Source: Isochrysis galbana (lineage: Eukaryota > Haptophyta > Isochrysidales > Isochrysidaceae). From it: 64,000 nt of DNA. The stretch is from NCBI GenBank assembly GCA_018136815.1, contig CM030935.1:5524448-5588447 (forward strand). Reading direction: 5' to 3'. The translations under genes and the position numbers were made by a program. Positions 51,952-62,243 of the stretch are shown here, one piece after another. How positions within the stretch are numbered: position 1 is the stretch's first letter; every line of letters starts with the position of its first letter. The notes beneath the pieces were generated by a model. The model saw nothing but the letters and a program-made list of their open reading frames with translations, had not been told where the DNA came from and ran no database searches.

Positions 51952-52000
51952 ATGACGCTCGGTGCCGACAGCGCCCTTTGGGTGCAGGCGCCGGGCCGAC
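51952..52000 (+). promoter_or_regulatory. SECIS-like element in the SELENOT 3' UTR
   Basis: AUGAC (51952-51956) and CGAC (51997-52000) flank a 10-bp helix formed by 51957-51966 and 51987-51996 with two U.G wobbles and no mismatch. This matches the SECIS core of UGAN/NGAN non-Watson-Crick quartet below helix 2. The 20-nt apical part can form a 5-bp mini-stem (CGCCC/GGGUG, UUU loop), giving a type 2-like shape. The usual unpaired AA in the apical loop is replaced by GACAG, which is atypical. Confidence 0.7.
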
Positions 52001-52127
52001 TATCTATCCATGCGCATCTGGCGGTGCGAGCGGTTTGTGGCCCATGCGTATAGGAGTGCATGCGTGCCGTGCAGGCCGTCGAATTAGGCTATTGATTAGA
52101 CTTCGACGTACTCTCACAAAATACAAA

Positions 52128-52270
52128 ATATAGGGCGGTCAAACAGAGGCTTTTTAACTACTAGTAAGAGCTGGGCTGCATTTTTTGACCGTGGCGCGGT
52201 GCCCAATACAAAACCTCCAGGAGGGCCATCTGCCACCACGAAAATCTTCGCGCCGGGAAAGTTGGTGCGA
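52128..52270 (+). repeat. GGGCGGTCAAAC-ended repeat, subtype 2
   Basis: Begins TAGGGCGGTCAAACAGAGG and continues through CTGCATTTTTTGACCGTGG and CCACGAAAATCTTCG. An inverted copy lies at 59725-59866. It follows the selenoprotein gene by about 130 bp. Confidence 0.65.
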
Positions 52271-52279
52271 TGCTTCGCA

Positions 52280-52410
52280 CTAGTCTTATGATTGGTCGCC
52301 AGCATGGAGGGGGACTTCGCGCCCGCCCCACTCTCTCGACTCCCCTCATGGGGGGCGAGAACCATCCACCATCCACCCCCTTGCGCTGTCCCTTGGCATG
52401 CAGAGGGGAC
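52280..52410 (+). mobile_element. Truncated GC-rich retroposon head
   Basis: Carries the CACTAGTCTTATGATTGG head and GGAGGGGGAC block of the elements at 27586 and 29039, then is cut by the LTR starting at 52418. Confidence 0.55.
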
Positions 52411-52417
52411 TCACGAC

Positions 52418-53226
52418 TGTCGCATTCGCGAATCGACGCTCGTTAAGCTTCTCTCTTCTCTTCGTTCAGTATTTATCGTTATAATTCTCTCGTTCTCGTT
52501 CTCGGTCAAAAACTTCGCGTGGACGCCTAGGATCTAGGGGTGTGGAGCGCCCTCTCTTTTTCTCTCGAAGAGAAGGGAAGTTTCCCCAGGGAAGTTTCCC
52601 CACCTTTCTTCCTCCCAGGCGCCTCGTAAAGAGTAAAGAGGTTTAATTTGCTATCTCCCCGCGTTTCGTTACCTACTTCCGGGGGCAATCAGGTTTGGTT
52701 TGCCATCTCCCCTTGGAGATCGATCTAGGTTCGCTGCTTGGGTGAGGGAATCTTTCTCCTTGGTCCTTGGTTTGCCATCTCCCCTTGGAGATTGATTTAG
52801 ATTCGCTGCTTTGTTTTTTGGTTATCCTTCTCCTTGATGCAAGTTGCATGAAAGCCCTTGGTCCCGTTGGTTTTTGGTTTTCTCTCCTCCCTTGGTTGCT
52901 ACTCAGGGTTGCTCGATAGAAACGTCTAGAAGGTTCACGCTCAACGGCAAGATTTCTTTGATCGCAAGGATATCTCGCTGCGATCTGTATCCAAAGTGAT
53001 CGCCGCGGTTGCGCGACATAACGTTCCTCGTCGACTTTCCGCCTCGTGGGAAATCTAAAACGAAGACACGCTCTGGCCATCGCCGTGGATTCCCTCTCTC
53101 TCGCGCGCGCTCTCTCTCCGTCTCTCGCGACGTGTTTGAGTTATCGGCGGTTTTAGGGGTCTCGGTTATTTCATTTTTTTTGCTTGGTTTGGGTGAATGA
53201 TTCTGGTGTGTTCGTGAGTCGGTGTC
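52418..53226 (+). mobile_element. Truncated LTR of the chromovirus family
   Basis: Starts TGTCGCATTCGCGAATCG and stays homologous to the reverse complement of the LTR at 5835-6947, including GACGTGTTTGAGTTATCGG and GTGTGTTCGTGAGTCGGTGT, then loses homology near 53226, about 120-130 bp before the expected LTR end. No internal retrotransposon sequence adjoins, so it is a solo or truncated LTR. Confidence 0.7.
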
Positions 53227-53423
53227 TCAGCATCGTTGGATCCGACGTCGCCCACGGTGCCGCGCACGTACTGCCGAAAGATATTGCCGAGGCGGCACAG
53301 CTTGTTCTGCGCCACGACTGAAACGAAAACGCGAACTTCGGGGACGACGGGATCGCAACCTAGGGCGTAGTGCAGGGTGATCTCTTCGCCGATACGGTTG
53401 GCCCAAGTTTTGTTTCTTTCCAA
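53227..53423 (-). pseudogene. Orphan exon-like ORF fragment abutting the LTR
   Basis: On the minus strand the segment reads WANRIGEEITLHYALGCDP, then VVPEVRVFVSVVAQNKL and IFRQYVRGTVGDVG. It has balanced, globular amino-acid composition unlike the surrounding repeats and stops being protein-like exactly where the LTR homology begins. I do not recognise the family. It is probably part of a host or mobile-element gene that the LTR interrupts. Confidence 0.4.
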
Positions 53424-53781
53424 GTGAAAGGCCCCAAATTTTGGTCAAAAAATTCGATTTCGATTGACCACCCAAATTTGACAAAAAAATATTTACAAAA
53501 CTTACGTCAACCCCAAGTGAGAACAAGGGAACCGCCCCCTGGGGTCCTCTCTTTCGACGGAACCGCGACTCGATTCCCACTGAGAGACGGAGTGCCCTCT
53601 CTCGCCGCCCCCTCGCCCTTCTCTTCCACTTCTTCGTCCCCCCCTCCGGCTCCCCCCCCCCCCCCGCCCCTCAGTGCCCCCAACTGATTCTGATTCAGTC
53701 TCATTTCCGGGGCTCTTCGCGAATACACACGTATTTATTTGTATTCATCAACTAGGGTTCTCACGTCTACCAGTATGATGC

Positions 53782-54144
<363 letters not shown>

Positions 54145-54156
54145 GCGACAGAGAGA

Positions 54157-54528
54157 ATGGGTGTGTGGCGATCGATGGCCCGCGCGGCGCTGCTGGCGCC
54201 GGTGGCCGTGCTGCTGGGCGCCCAGGAGGCGTCGCCGCTGCACGCGACGGTGCTCGCCGTCTTCGACCTCGACAAGGACGGCGCGCTCACCCCCATGGAG
54301 GTTCTCAGCGCTCTCGACGGAGGGACCTTCCGATCCTAGATGGGAAATACGTATTTACCGTATTTGGCCAGAGGTCAAATACATATGTATTTGGCTGTAT
54401 TTCAAGCGCGTCCTGGGTTGTAGGCCTCGAATGTATTTGGCTGTATTTGCAGGCCCCAGCACCGTATTTCCCATCTAGGCTTCCGATCTGACACCTACCC
54501 GACGACCGTGACGTCGGGCCTGACGTGA
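54157..54528 (+). CDS. EF-hand protein, interrupted by a MITE
   Basis: The frame from ATG 54157 (or ATG 54175) encodes a hydrophobic, signal-peptide-like leader (MARAALLAPVAVLLGAQE) and then one canonical EF-hand loop, DLDKDGALTPME, with Asp at positions 1, 3 and 5, Gly at 6 and Glu at 12, so calcium binding is expected. Translation now ends at a TAG (54337-54339) inside an inserted 145-bp element. The host frame resumes after the right-hand target duplication and stays open to a TGA at 54526, or may splice at a GTGACG donor (54508) to exons I could not find. A one-EF-hand protein is short for the family, so further exons are likely. Secretory or organellar targeting is inferred from the leader only. 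Confidence 0.6.
54335..54479. mobile_element. MITE, 145 bp, 8-bp target duplication (hAT-like)
   Basis: Perfect 17-bp terminal inverted repeats (CCTAGATGGGAAATACG) flanked by CTTCCGAT at 54327-54334 and 54480-54487. An 8-bp duplication is typical of hAT transposons. The interior has repeats of GTATTTGGC. It has no ORF. A similar end (CCTAGATGGGAAACACGG) occurs alone near 4595. Confidence 0.85.
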
Positions 54529-54539
54529 CCAGTAGGCCC

Positions 54540-55745
54540 AACTGCGTGAGAGATGGTCGGGGGTACCGGAGGGGGGGGGCGGGGGGGGGGACAACCTGCG
54601 GGGAGAAGGGCTCGGTCGCGCGGGGGAGATGGTCGGGCGGGGGGGGAAGGTTCCTGGAGAAGTCTCGCGAAGCCTCCGGTGATCTTGCGATCTCCACTCG
54701 AGCTCCGTGGGGGCGCGGAGGGGAGCTCGTCGCGGGATGCGGATACCCGGCGGGAGCTCGTGGCGAGGTCGGTCGGACTGTGGGCGCCCCCGGGGGCCTC
54801 GCCCTTCTTGGAGGGGAACCCCCCCCCACCCCGCGCGCGCGCGCGCTGGCGGGGCAGATCCGCGGGGGGGGGGGGGGGGGAGGGGGGGCGGGCGGGCGGA
54901 GTCCGGGGCCTCGGCGGAGCTCCGATTGAGATATGATGGGAGATCGTCGCTCGAAAGGGGGGAGGCGGTGGAGGAGGGCGAGAAGCCGGCCGAAGGCGGG
55001 CGGGAGAGTGCGATCTCGCGGCGGGGGGGGGCACGCGAGGGACGCGGGGGGACGCGGGGGGGGCGGCGGCGGCGGCGGCGGCGGCCGCGGGGGGTGCGGC
55101 GGCTCCCTCGTCGCCTCGGAAGTGGCCCTATCTTCTCTCTCTCTCTCTACTCTCTCTACTCTCTCTTCTCTCTCTCTCTCTCTCTACTCTCTCTACTCTC
55201 TCTACTCTCTCTACTCTCTCTACTCTCTCTCTCTCTCTCATGGATCCTCTTCTCAATCGAGAGAGAGAGGGGAGGGGAGAGAGAGAGAGGTGGAGGGGAG
55301 AGAGAGAGTAGAGTCGACCCTGGAAGGAGATGGGAGGGAAGGGAAGGGGAGAGACTTGGGGGAGAGAGGAGAGGAAGAGAGGACGGAGGGAGGGAGAAGA
55401 GAGAGAGTAGAGAGAGGGAGGGAGCGCGAGTGAGAGGTCAGGCGAGGGAGCGCCGTCGCGAGACAGAAGAAAGGGCGGAGGAGAGAGGAAAAACAGAAGG
55501 AGAGAGGTCGTTGGGGAAGGGAGGGAGAGAGGGGGGAGAGAGAGGGTATTTTAGGGGCTTTCTTGGGCGATGCTCTCCCGCGCTACATATCTCTGCTCTC
55601 GGCCCTTCTTTTCTCTACTCTCGGCCCTTCTTCCCTCGACTCTGAAGGGGGCGCTCACGGCGCGGGCTGCGCGCGCCAACCCCTCCCTCCTCCCTTCCTC
55701 CCCCCGTCCCTCCCTCCCTCCCTCCCTCCCTCCCTCTCGCGCTCG

Positions 55746-55782
<37 letters not shown>

Positions 55783-56148
55783 CCCCTCCCCCTTCTTCCG
55801 CTCGCTGCCCTCCGGCGGCACACCAAGCCACACAGCCTGCTGTACTCTCAGCCTCCACTTCCGCCTTTCCCCTTGTTCCCCTGCCCCTTCCCCTTCGTCC
55901 CCCTTCCCTTCCTTCCCCTTCATCGTCTTTCCCTCCCTCTTCCCGATCTTCCCCTTCCCCTTCCAAACTCCCCTCCCTCCCCCCTCCCGTTTCTCCCTCC
56001 CTTCTCTTGCCCCTTCTCCTCCTCCTTTTCCCCTGCACTCTCCCCCGGCAACGCCCCCCTCGCCCCCCCCCCCTTCCCCTCCCCCCCTCCTCCCCTTCTG
56101 CTTCCCTTCCCACCGTTTACATCGCCCCCTGTGTCCACCTGTCCCGCA
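54540..56148. other. No gene recognised; G-rich, CTCTCTA and C-rich repeats
   Basis: GC-rich low-complexity DNA. Includes a CTCTCTA heptamer array at about 55133-55240 and C-rich tracts at 55690-55800 and 55860-56100 that lead into the receptor gene. Long frames on both strands are compositional. Confidence 0.6.
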
Positions 56149-57366
56149 ATGTCCTCCTCCGCTTCCCCTTCCTCTCCCTGGCATCTCATCCCCACCTCCG
56201 AGCTCCCAGCCAATGCCACCTTCTACGAGTGGTCGCATACGCTCCCCCCGGACCATGAGCGCGCCTTCATGTGGGCAGGGTGGCTCACAGTCTCGCTGCT
56301 CGCAGCCATCGCCTCCTTCTCCGTCATGCTCTCCGTCCTCTTCTCCCCCTCAGCGAGAGCAGCCACCTTCAACCTCTACCTCGTCGCGCTCTCCATCCCA
56401 GACTTTGTGATTTCATTCAACTGCGCCATCACCTGTGGGATGAATTACAAGGCCGGCTTCTACGTGAGTGAGGGCATGTGTGAGTGGCAGGCGTTCTACG
56501 CATCGTTTGGGATCGCCGGCTCATTTTGGCTGAACGCACTTGTGGCGAGGGAGCTGCATGTGCTGCTCCGCCGCACCAAGGCGCTTCTCGACTACCGGCC
56601 GCCCCCGCCACTGGTCGTGGCTCGCCAGTGCACGCTCGTGCTGCTGCTCTGCTCGCTGCTTTCGAGCACGCACCTATGGGACGTGTTTCCCTTCCGCGCC
56701 TTCCCCACCTACGGCATCGTGTGCGTGGTGAATGACTACGACATCGGCTCGAGCCTCTTCACATGGCTTGTGTACATGCCCTCGATCGCCTTCCTTCCTT
56801 GCTTCTACGTCTTCTACGTCGCGTATGATTGCTGGCGCAAGCGGCTCTTTAGCTTCGACGACAGCATTCGCCCCAAGGAGCTGTCTGCCCGCAGCTCGTT
56901 CCGTTCCACCGAGGGCGATTCAGAGGCCGGATCCATAATCGCCGAGATGATGACTAGGCGCAACGAACGGCGCACGCGCCAGGCGCGCGCCCTCGGCCTC
57001 TACTTTGCGCGCATCTTCCTCGCTTTGCTCGTCATGTGGGTGCCCGCAAGCATCTTCCTCGTACTTGTTAAGTTTCGCTCGCCTTGGGGCGTCTGGCTTG
57101 GCGGGACGTGGGGACACTTGCAGGGGCTGGTGTCGGCGCTCATGTGCCTCACCAAGGCGGATGTGCGTGAGGCCGTCGTCGACCTCTACACTTGCCGATT
57201 GCGCCGACGCTCGGTCCGGGTGTCGGTTGCCACCACGTCTCCCGCCGTGTGCAGTAAGGAGAGCGAGAGACAGGCCGATCTCCACGAGCTGAGTTCTAGG
57301 TCGGCCGTCTTGCCCCTGCCCTTTAATGGCGCAGAGCAACCGCGGGGCTTGCGGGGCGCGCGGTAG
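56149..57366 (+). CDS. Seven-transmembrane receptor-like protein
   Basis: A single-exon gene of 405 residues starting at ATG 56149 (the open frame extends further upstream but is low-complexity Pro/Ser there). It has an N-glycosylation site (NAT) in a short outside N-terminus, then seven hydrophobic segments: FMWAGWLTVSLLAAIASF, FNLYLVALSIPDFVISF, ASFGIAGSFWLNALVA, CTLVLLLCSLLSS, FTWLVYMPSIAFLPCFYVF, FARIFLALLVMWVPASIFL and HLQGLVSALMCLTKA. Cysteines in MCEWQ before helix 3 and in GIVCVVND before helix 5 could form the disulfide usual in G-protein-coupled receptors. The long loop 3 is charged and Ser-rich; the tail is Ser/Arg-rich. It resembles the cAMP-receptor-like group more than rhodopsins (no retinal lysine seen). 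Ligand unknown. Confidence 0.75.
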   Translation: MSSSASPSSPWHLIPTSELPANATFYEWSHTLPPDHERAFMWAGWLTVSLLAAIASFSVMLSVLFSPSARAATFNLYLVALSIPDFVISFNCAITCGMNYKAGFYVSEGMCEWQAFYASFGIAGSFWLNALVARELHVLLRRTKALLDYRPPPPLVVARQCTLVLLLCSLLSSTHLWDVFPFRAFPTYGIVCVVNDYDIGSSLFTWLVYMPSIAFLPCFYVFYVAYDCWRKRLFSFDDSIRPKELSARSSFRSTEGDSEAGSIIAEMMTRRNERRTRQARALGLYFARIFLALLVMWVPASIFLVLVKFRSPWGVWLGGTWGHLQGLVSALMCLTKADVREAVVDLYTCRLRRRSVRVSVATTSPAVCSKESERQADLHELSSRSAVLPLPFNGAEQPRGLRGAR

Positions 57367-58750
57367 CCGCTCCGCAGCACGCGAAGTAGCATCGTCTTGG
57401 AGGGAACTTCTCGACGGAGGCTGATCATGTGCCGCCTTGCACGGCACCCTTGGCCCGCCGTGAGCTCGCACCGCCGCCCCTCTGAACCGTGCCCACGGGT
57501 CGTCCGTCCTGCTTCGGTGCAGTCGGGCCACGTAAGCTCTATTGTTTCCGGCCGCTTGCGGCTGCCCTGCCCTTGCGCGACAGCGCCTTTTGCAACCGAA
57601 TCCGCATTGCTGGCACGCCGTTGCCGTTCCCCTCTTGTTTTCGGGTTGGCCACCACTCCCCTCCACTCGTGTATTTTTTGCTATGGCCCTTCGCGACTCG
57701 GCGCGTGTGCCGTGTCGGCCGCATCGCCCGCGTCGCCAACTCTATTCATCAAGCCGTGCAGGGAGAACGCAAATTGCGCCAACATGGTGGTGCGATGTCG
57801 CTCACCATATGACGACCATCGGATATTCGGCCATTCCACCTGATGTCCACCCGCCTCGTGAGCCTCCAAGATGGCCGGTTCCCATCCTTGTGAGCGCTGC
57901 CACTTACAGCCACCGTGAGTTAATGGCTCAGAGCCGCTCAGCGAAGGCCTCCCAGTGGCGAGGTTGACTGGATCTCCAGCACGGCGAGATGTTCTGCTTC
58001 TCGTTCATCCTCGAACGCTTCGACAGGGCGATTGCACCACATTCCATGTAACATGTGTGCACTGCCGGGTCTGGCGACCGAGTCCTTCTTCGCACACTCT
58101 TCGGGAAGTAGCGCCGCGCTTGTGCCTGTATCGGGCGTCACGATCACCTATCAAAGCCGCATATCAAGGAATCTCGCGGCTGGCATATGAGGACATCCGC
58201 TGGACGAAGAGAGTTGCTCCGTTGAAGACCTCTTGCTTCACGGTGTGCATTTTTGGGGCCCTACGCCCCACACGTCAACCTTTCATCTGTCTTTCGACCC
58301 CTCGCCTGCTTCCAGCTCGCGAGACCCATCGGAAACATTGTGTGTTCACATTGAAACCTTTAAAAAATCTTTTCAAAATTTCCACTACTTGCACGGTGCG
58401 AGGCGCCACGTTGCCGGTGCTTGGTGCTACTCCCTACTACCCATCCTATTCTACTATCAACCCCCTTCCCTACCCCACGGTAAGTATTGAGTAACGTTTT
58501 GTGGAACCACGTGTCACGTGTGCTTGCCAGCACCAAAGTTTTGGCACATGTGCGTGATTTCAATGACACTGTCAGAGTGAGTGAGGCTCGTTCGGATAAA
58601 GGTACCCAGCTTTATAATAGGACGAGTCCTACAACTTGAAGAAATCTTCTTAAAATTCCCCGCTACATGTGCGGCGTGAGGCAGAGTGCTATTGAACCTC
58701 TCTACTACCCAACCTTAACCCCCATCAACCCCATCCCACTTCCCCAGTTC
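57367..58750. other. No recognisable gene
   Basis: Intergenic. Short frames without family or splice pattern. Confidence 0.5.
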
Positions 58751-58754
58751 TCTC

Positions 58755-59368
58755 TTTAAATTTAAATTTTTAACAAATTTTTATGGGTCGCGGCGCGGCA
58801 AAGGAACGGAACTAGCGCTAACTCAAGACAGGACTCCCTGCCGCGGCAAGCGCAAGCACCCTTCCCCCTTATGCCACCCAGCTCTTCACTAGCTTTCTAC
58901 CTGCGCTAGCTGGAGCGCCCCTCCCTCCACACTCAAACAGCCCCCCACGCCAGGATCCTGTTTTGGTCTCGCAGGCAAGGGGGCCTAATGGGAGGGAGAG
59001 GAGCAACTCCTCAGAGAGGAGCTGTGGGGAAGGAGATGTCTGAGTGGGGGCGCTATACCCTTGCGCTAGGCATGGGCAGCGACGCCGCCTCAAGACATAT
59101 CCTCCCTCTTGTCTTAAGTCGAAATTTTTGGTGCTTGAAACAGAGGGCGAGGGGGGTTGTGCTTCTTGGGTTGCTTGTAGTTCCAAGAGGGAGTGGGAGA
59201 GGGAGTGAAGTGTTGGAAGAGGGCCCAAGGCAGGGCACTGAGTTGTAGGTGATTGTGGCCCACAAGAGTGAGGTGAAAACGAGAGGTGTATCAACATGAG
59301 TCTTGAGTTGAAATTTTTGGTGCTTTGAACAAAGGGCGAGGGGCGGCGGCGCGCTCCATCGCGTCTAA
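58755..59368 (-). mobile_element. Internally deleted MERA retroposon
   Basis: On the minus strand the head CAACTAAGTTTATACTTAG, an ATGGAGCGCGCC start and, after a deletion, the C-terminal half of the ORF and the tail (ATAAAAATTTGTT) of the 48255-49380 element are present. The head is closer to that of the GC-rich retroposons (16378, 39010), which ties the two groups together. Confidence 0.7.
58869..59297 (-). pseudogene. C-terminal remnant of the MERA retroposon ORF
   Basis: 142 codons matching the last part of the protein at 48279-49283 (HLSFSPHSCGPQ through RRRRCPCLAQGYSAP to KLVKSWVA) at roughly 85-90 percent by eye. The frame is intact, but the N-terminal half has been deleted. Confidence 0.7.
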
Positions 59369-59382
59369 GTATAAACTTAGTT

Positions 59383-59484
59383 GCTTTTGACCGAGAACGA
59401 GAGAAAACAGAGAATTATAACGATGAATGCCGAACGACGAAGAGAAGAGCGAAGCCTAACGAGTGTCGACTCGCGAATGCGACA
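59383..59484 (-). mobile_element. LTR fragment of the chromovirus family
   Basis: On the minus strand starts TGTCGCATTCGCGAGTCG and matches the first about 100 bp of the LTR copies at 29440 and 52418 before ending at the retroposon head. Confidence 0.7.
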
Positions 59485-59724
59485 ATGAGGAGCTGGGTGG
59501 GCTGCGCGGGCCATGATGCCAGAGGGTCAGGGGGTGGTCGGACTGTCGGCAGCCCGACACGGCGCTGCATCGGGCGGGAATCACATGCCGAATGTAGCTT
59601 AGATCATCCCGCGGGCGCGACCGCCTATTCTCAATTCTTTACGGGTAGAGCGTGTGTGAGCGCGCGTGACGGAGCTGGGGGCTGGGGAGAGGGAGAGGGA
59701 GAGGGAGAGGGGGGGAGAATCGCA

Positions 59725-59866
59725 CCATTTCCTGCCGAAGATTTTCGTGGCGGCAGGTGGCCCCCCCTGAAGGTTTTTTATTGGGCCTCGCGCCACGGTC
59801 AAAAAATGCAGCCCAACCCTGACTAATAGTGAAAAAGCTCCTGTTTCCCGTTTGACCGCCCTACCT
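59725..59866 (-). repeat. GGGCGGTCAAAC-ended repeat, subtype 2, inverted copy
   Basis: Reverse complement of 52128-52270 with several small differences. Confidence 0.65.
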
Positions 59867-60496
59867 ACTTCTACTTCTACTTCTACTTCCTACTCCTACT
59901 TAGTAGTTTTAGTTTTGCTTCTGTGCCTTCGGTCTCAGTGCAGTCATGTGTGTCGTGATTTGGCGTCCTGGTGCAAAGCTAGTGGCAGTAGCAGCACTGA
60001 TGTTCACTGTCATGATGATATTCACGAGTCTGCACAAGTGTACAACTAGATTATATACTCACTCAGTAGACTCAGTAGAATAGTATACTACTACTACTCC
60101 GACCACTGGAGTCTGGGGCACTCTATACCGGAAGGGGGGGATGGGAGTTTACTAAGGTTAAAGAGAGAGCCGGAGGCGTCGCCGTTCTCTCTCGCGGGGA
60201 GAGATCGCCGGCGCCCGACGACGTCCTCTCGCCGCACCCCTTCAGATAATCAATAAACACACGTTTTAATGTATGATATTGAGGGAAGTGCCCCATGGCC
60301 TCCCCTCTCCCAACGCGCCCTCTCTCTCTCTCTCTCTCGCTCTCTCTCTCTCTCTTCGGCGATATATCTCGAGGTCTCCCTCCCCGCCCCCTCGATCTTT
60401 TCTGTTAACAGCGTCTTGTACTCTGATATCAAGGGGTGTCCCCGAGGTCTCTCTCTCTCTTCCCCCCCCCCAACCTCTCCCTCTCTCTCTCTCTCG
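59867..60496. other. No gene; upstream flank of bL9
   Basis: Simple CTACTT repeats at 59867-59905 and CT-rich tracts at 60320-60355 and 60450-60495 directly before the bL9 start. Confidence 0.6.
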
Positions 60497-62243
60497 ATGT
60501 CGCGCGGTCTCTTCGTGTCGGTGGCGCTGCTCGCGCTCGGGCTGGGCGAGGCGCTGCGCGTGGCGCCGCCCGTGATGATGGCGAAGAAGGCGGCCAAGGG
60601 GAAGGACGTGCAGGTCAGCGCAGCCCAGCTGAAGCGGGGAGGGGAGGGGGGGAGCGAGGGACAGGGAGGGAGAGAGGAAGGGAGGGCGAGGGAGAGAGGG
60701 AGAGAGGGAGGGAGGGAGGGGGAGAGGGAGGGGGAGGGGGAGAGGGAGGGCGGTAGAGAGAGAGGGAGGGAGTGGGGAGTGGGGGAGAGAGGGAGAGGGA
60801 GAGAGAAGTTGGGGTGAGGGGGAGGAGGGGCGAGGGGGAGGGAGGGGGATGTGCCGAGTCGGAGGATCCTCTTTGTGTGGCATGACAGTGCAGCAACTTT
60901 GCCGGTGGACGGAGAGAGGAGGGTGTGAGAGAGGAAGATCGTTTGGGGCGGAGGGAAGACGAGAGCTGCGCCTGGCCTCAACGCGAAGACCCTGTCTCCT
61001 GTCTATCGAACGAAGGATCGAACTAGGCACATGCCATGCTGGATTGTATGGTGTGAGCGCGCGCGGAAGAGGGGGAGGGAGCGTCGGGCGGGGAGAGGTG
61101 GGTCTGAGGCGCTGGACGAGACCGACAGGGACGCAAGTCAGGGCTCGAGGTAGCCCTAGGCGATGTGTTTGCCGTAAATGGGGAACGGGCCTTGGGAGTG
61201 CGGATGGAGGTCAGGCGAAGAGCAGAGCGTCGAGATGGAGGGCGAAGAGGGAGGGAGCGGAAGGGGAACGGGAGGGGATGCGGACAGCGTGGCGGTGCCG
61301 TGTACTCATACCCGGCCGCTCGTTGCTTGGCTGCCTTGCGCCCACACCGCAGCGGCGCTAGGCCGGGAACAGTCCTAGCACTGCCTCGCTCCAGCCGACG
61401 CCGTCCTCCCTCGCGGCAGGTCGTCCTCAGCGAGGACGTCAAGGGTCTGGGCCGCGCGGGCGATCTCGTCGCCGTCAAGCCGGCGTATGCGCAGAATTTT
61501 CTCGTCTCCAAAGGCCTAGGGCAGGTTGCGACACCGGACATGCTGAAGAAGATCGCACAGGAGGTGAGACCTAGGCCGCTCAACTCAAGGCACCCCCCAA
61601 GAGTCGTCGCGCTTGCCGTTCCCGACTTGGCTCCGTCTCGCGCGCCGTGTGTGAATGTGGATCGCGTGGGCCTCACCCCGTCCTCTGGTGCAACACGCGC
61701 CCTCGATCGCGCAGCAAGCGGAGGCGGCTAAGGCCAAGGCGGAGGCGCTTGCTGCAGCCGAGGCGGACAAGAAGACGCTCGAAGCAGTCTTCGGCTCGCA
61801 GGCACGCGCCGTCCCGCGTATGGAGGTGCTGGGACCTCATCCCAGGGCGACTGTGGGCGGGCCTGCGTGCGTGCCCCCTCATTTTGCTCCATCGCTCGAT
61901 TCGCGCAGGGGCTCTTCATCAAGAAGAAGGTTGGCCCTGATGGCGCCATGTTTGGCTCTGTGACCGCGTCTGAGCTCGCTGACATTATCGAGGAGCGATC
62001 GGGTGCGCCGCGACGCCTGCTCCGAGCAGGCGGCTCGCTCTTACCGCCCTCAAGCCCCCTGACCACGTTCCGGCGGGATAGCTTCCAAACCGCGTGCCGC
62101 GTCCCGGATTAGGTATCGTCGTCGACAAAAAGGGCATCGGCGCGCTGAAGCTCAAGGCTGTCGGCTCGGAGGTCATCAGCGTCTCGCTGCACAAGGAGGT
62201 GGAGGCTAAGCTCAAGGTCTCGGTCGTGCCCGCCACTCTCTAA
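60497..62243 (+). CDS. Ribosomal protein bL9, probably plastid-targeted
   Basis: Large-subunit ribosomal protein of bacterial type. Exons 60497-60613, 61420-61563, 61715-61801, 61909-62002 and 62113-62243 give 190 residues. The first exon is a leader: a hydrophobic signal-like segment (GLFVSVALLALGLGEA) followed by a basic, Ala/Lys-rich stretch (MMAKKAAKGKD), the bipartite pattern of proteins sent to secondary plastids through the ER. The mature part begins VVLSEDVKGLGRAGDLVAV, then AYAQNFLVSKGL, the bL9 N-terminal rRNA-binding domain; exon 3 is the long Ala/Lys/Glu connecting helix; exons 4-5 are the C-terminal domain (IKKKVGPDGAMFGSVT). The intron after exon 3 (donor at 61802) is GC-AG. Intron 1 (806 bp) begins with GGGAGG purine repeats. 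Mitochondrial targeting is the alternative. Confidence 0.92.

Noticed and set aside
54707-55645. 312-residue ORF
   Set aside because: Gly/Arg/Glu low complexity over G-rich and GA repeats; no recognisable domain.
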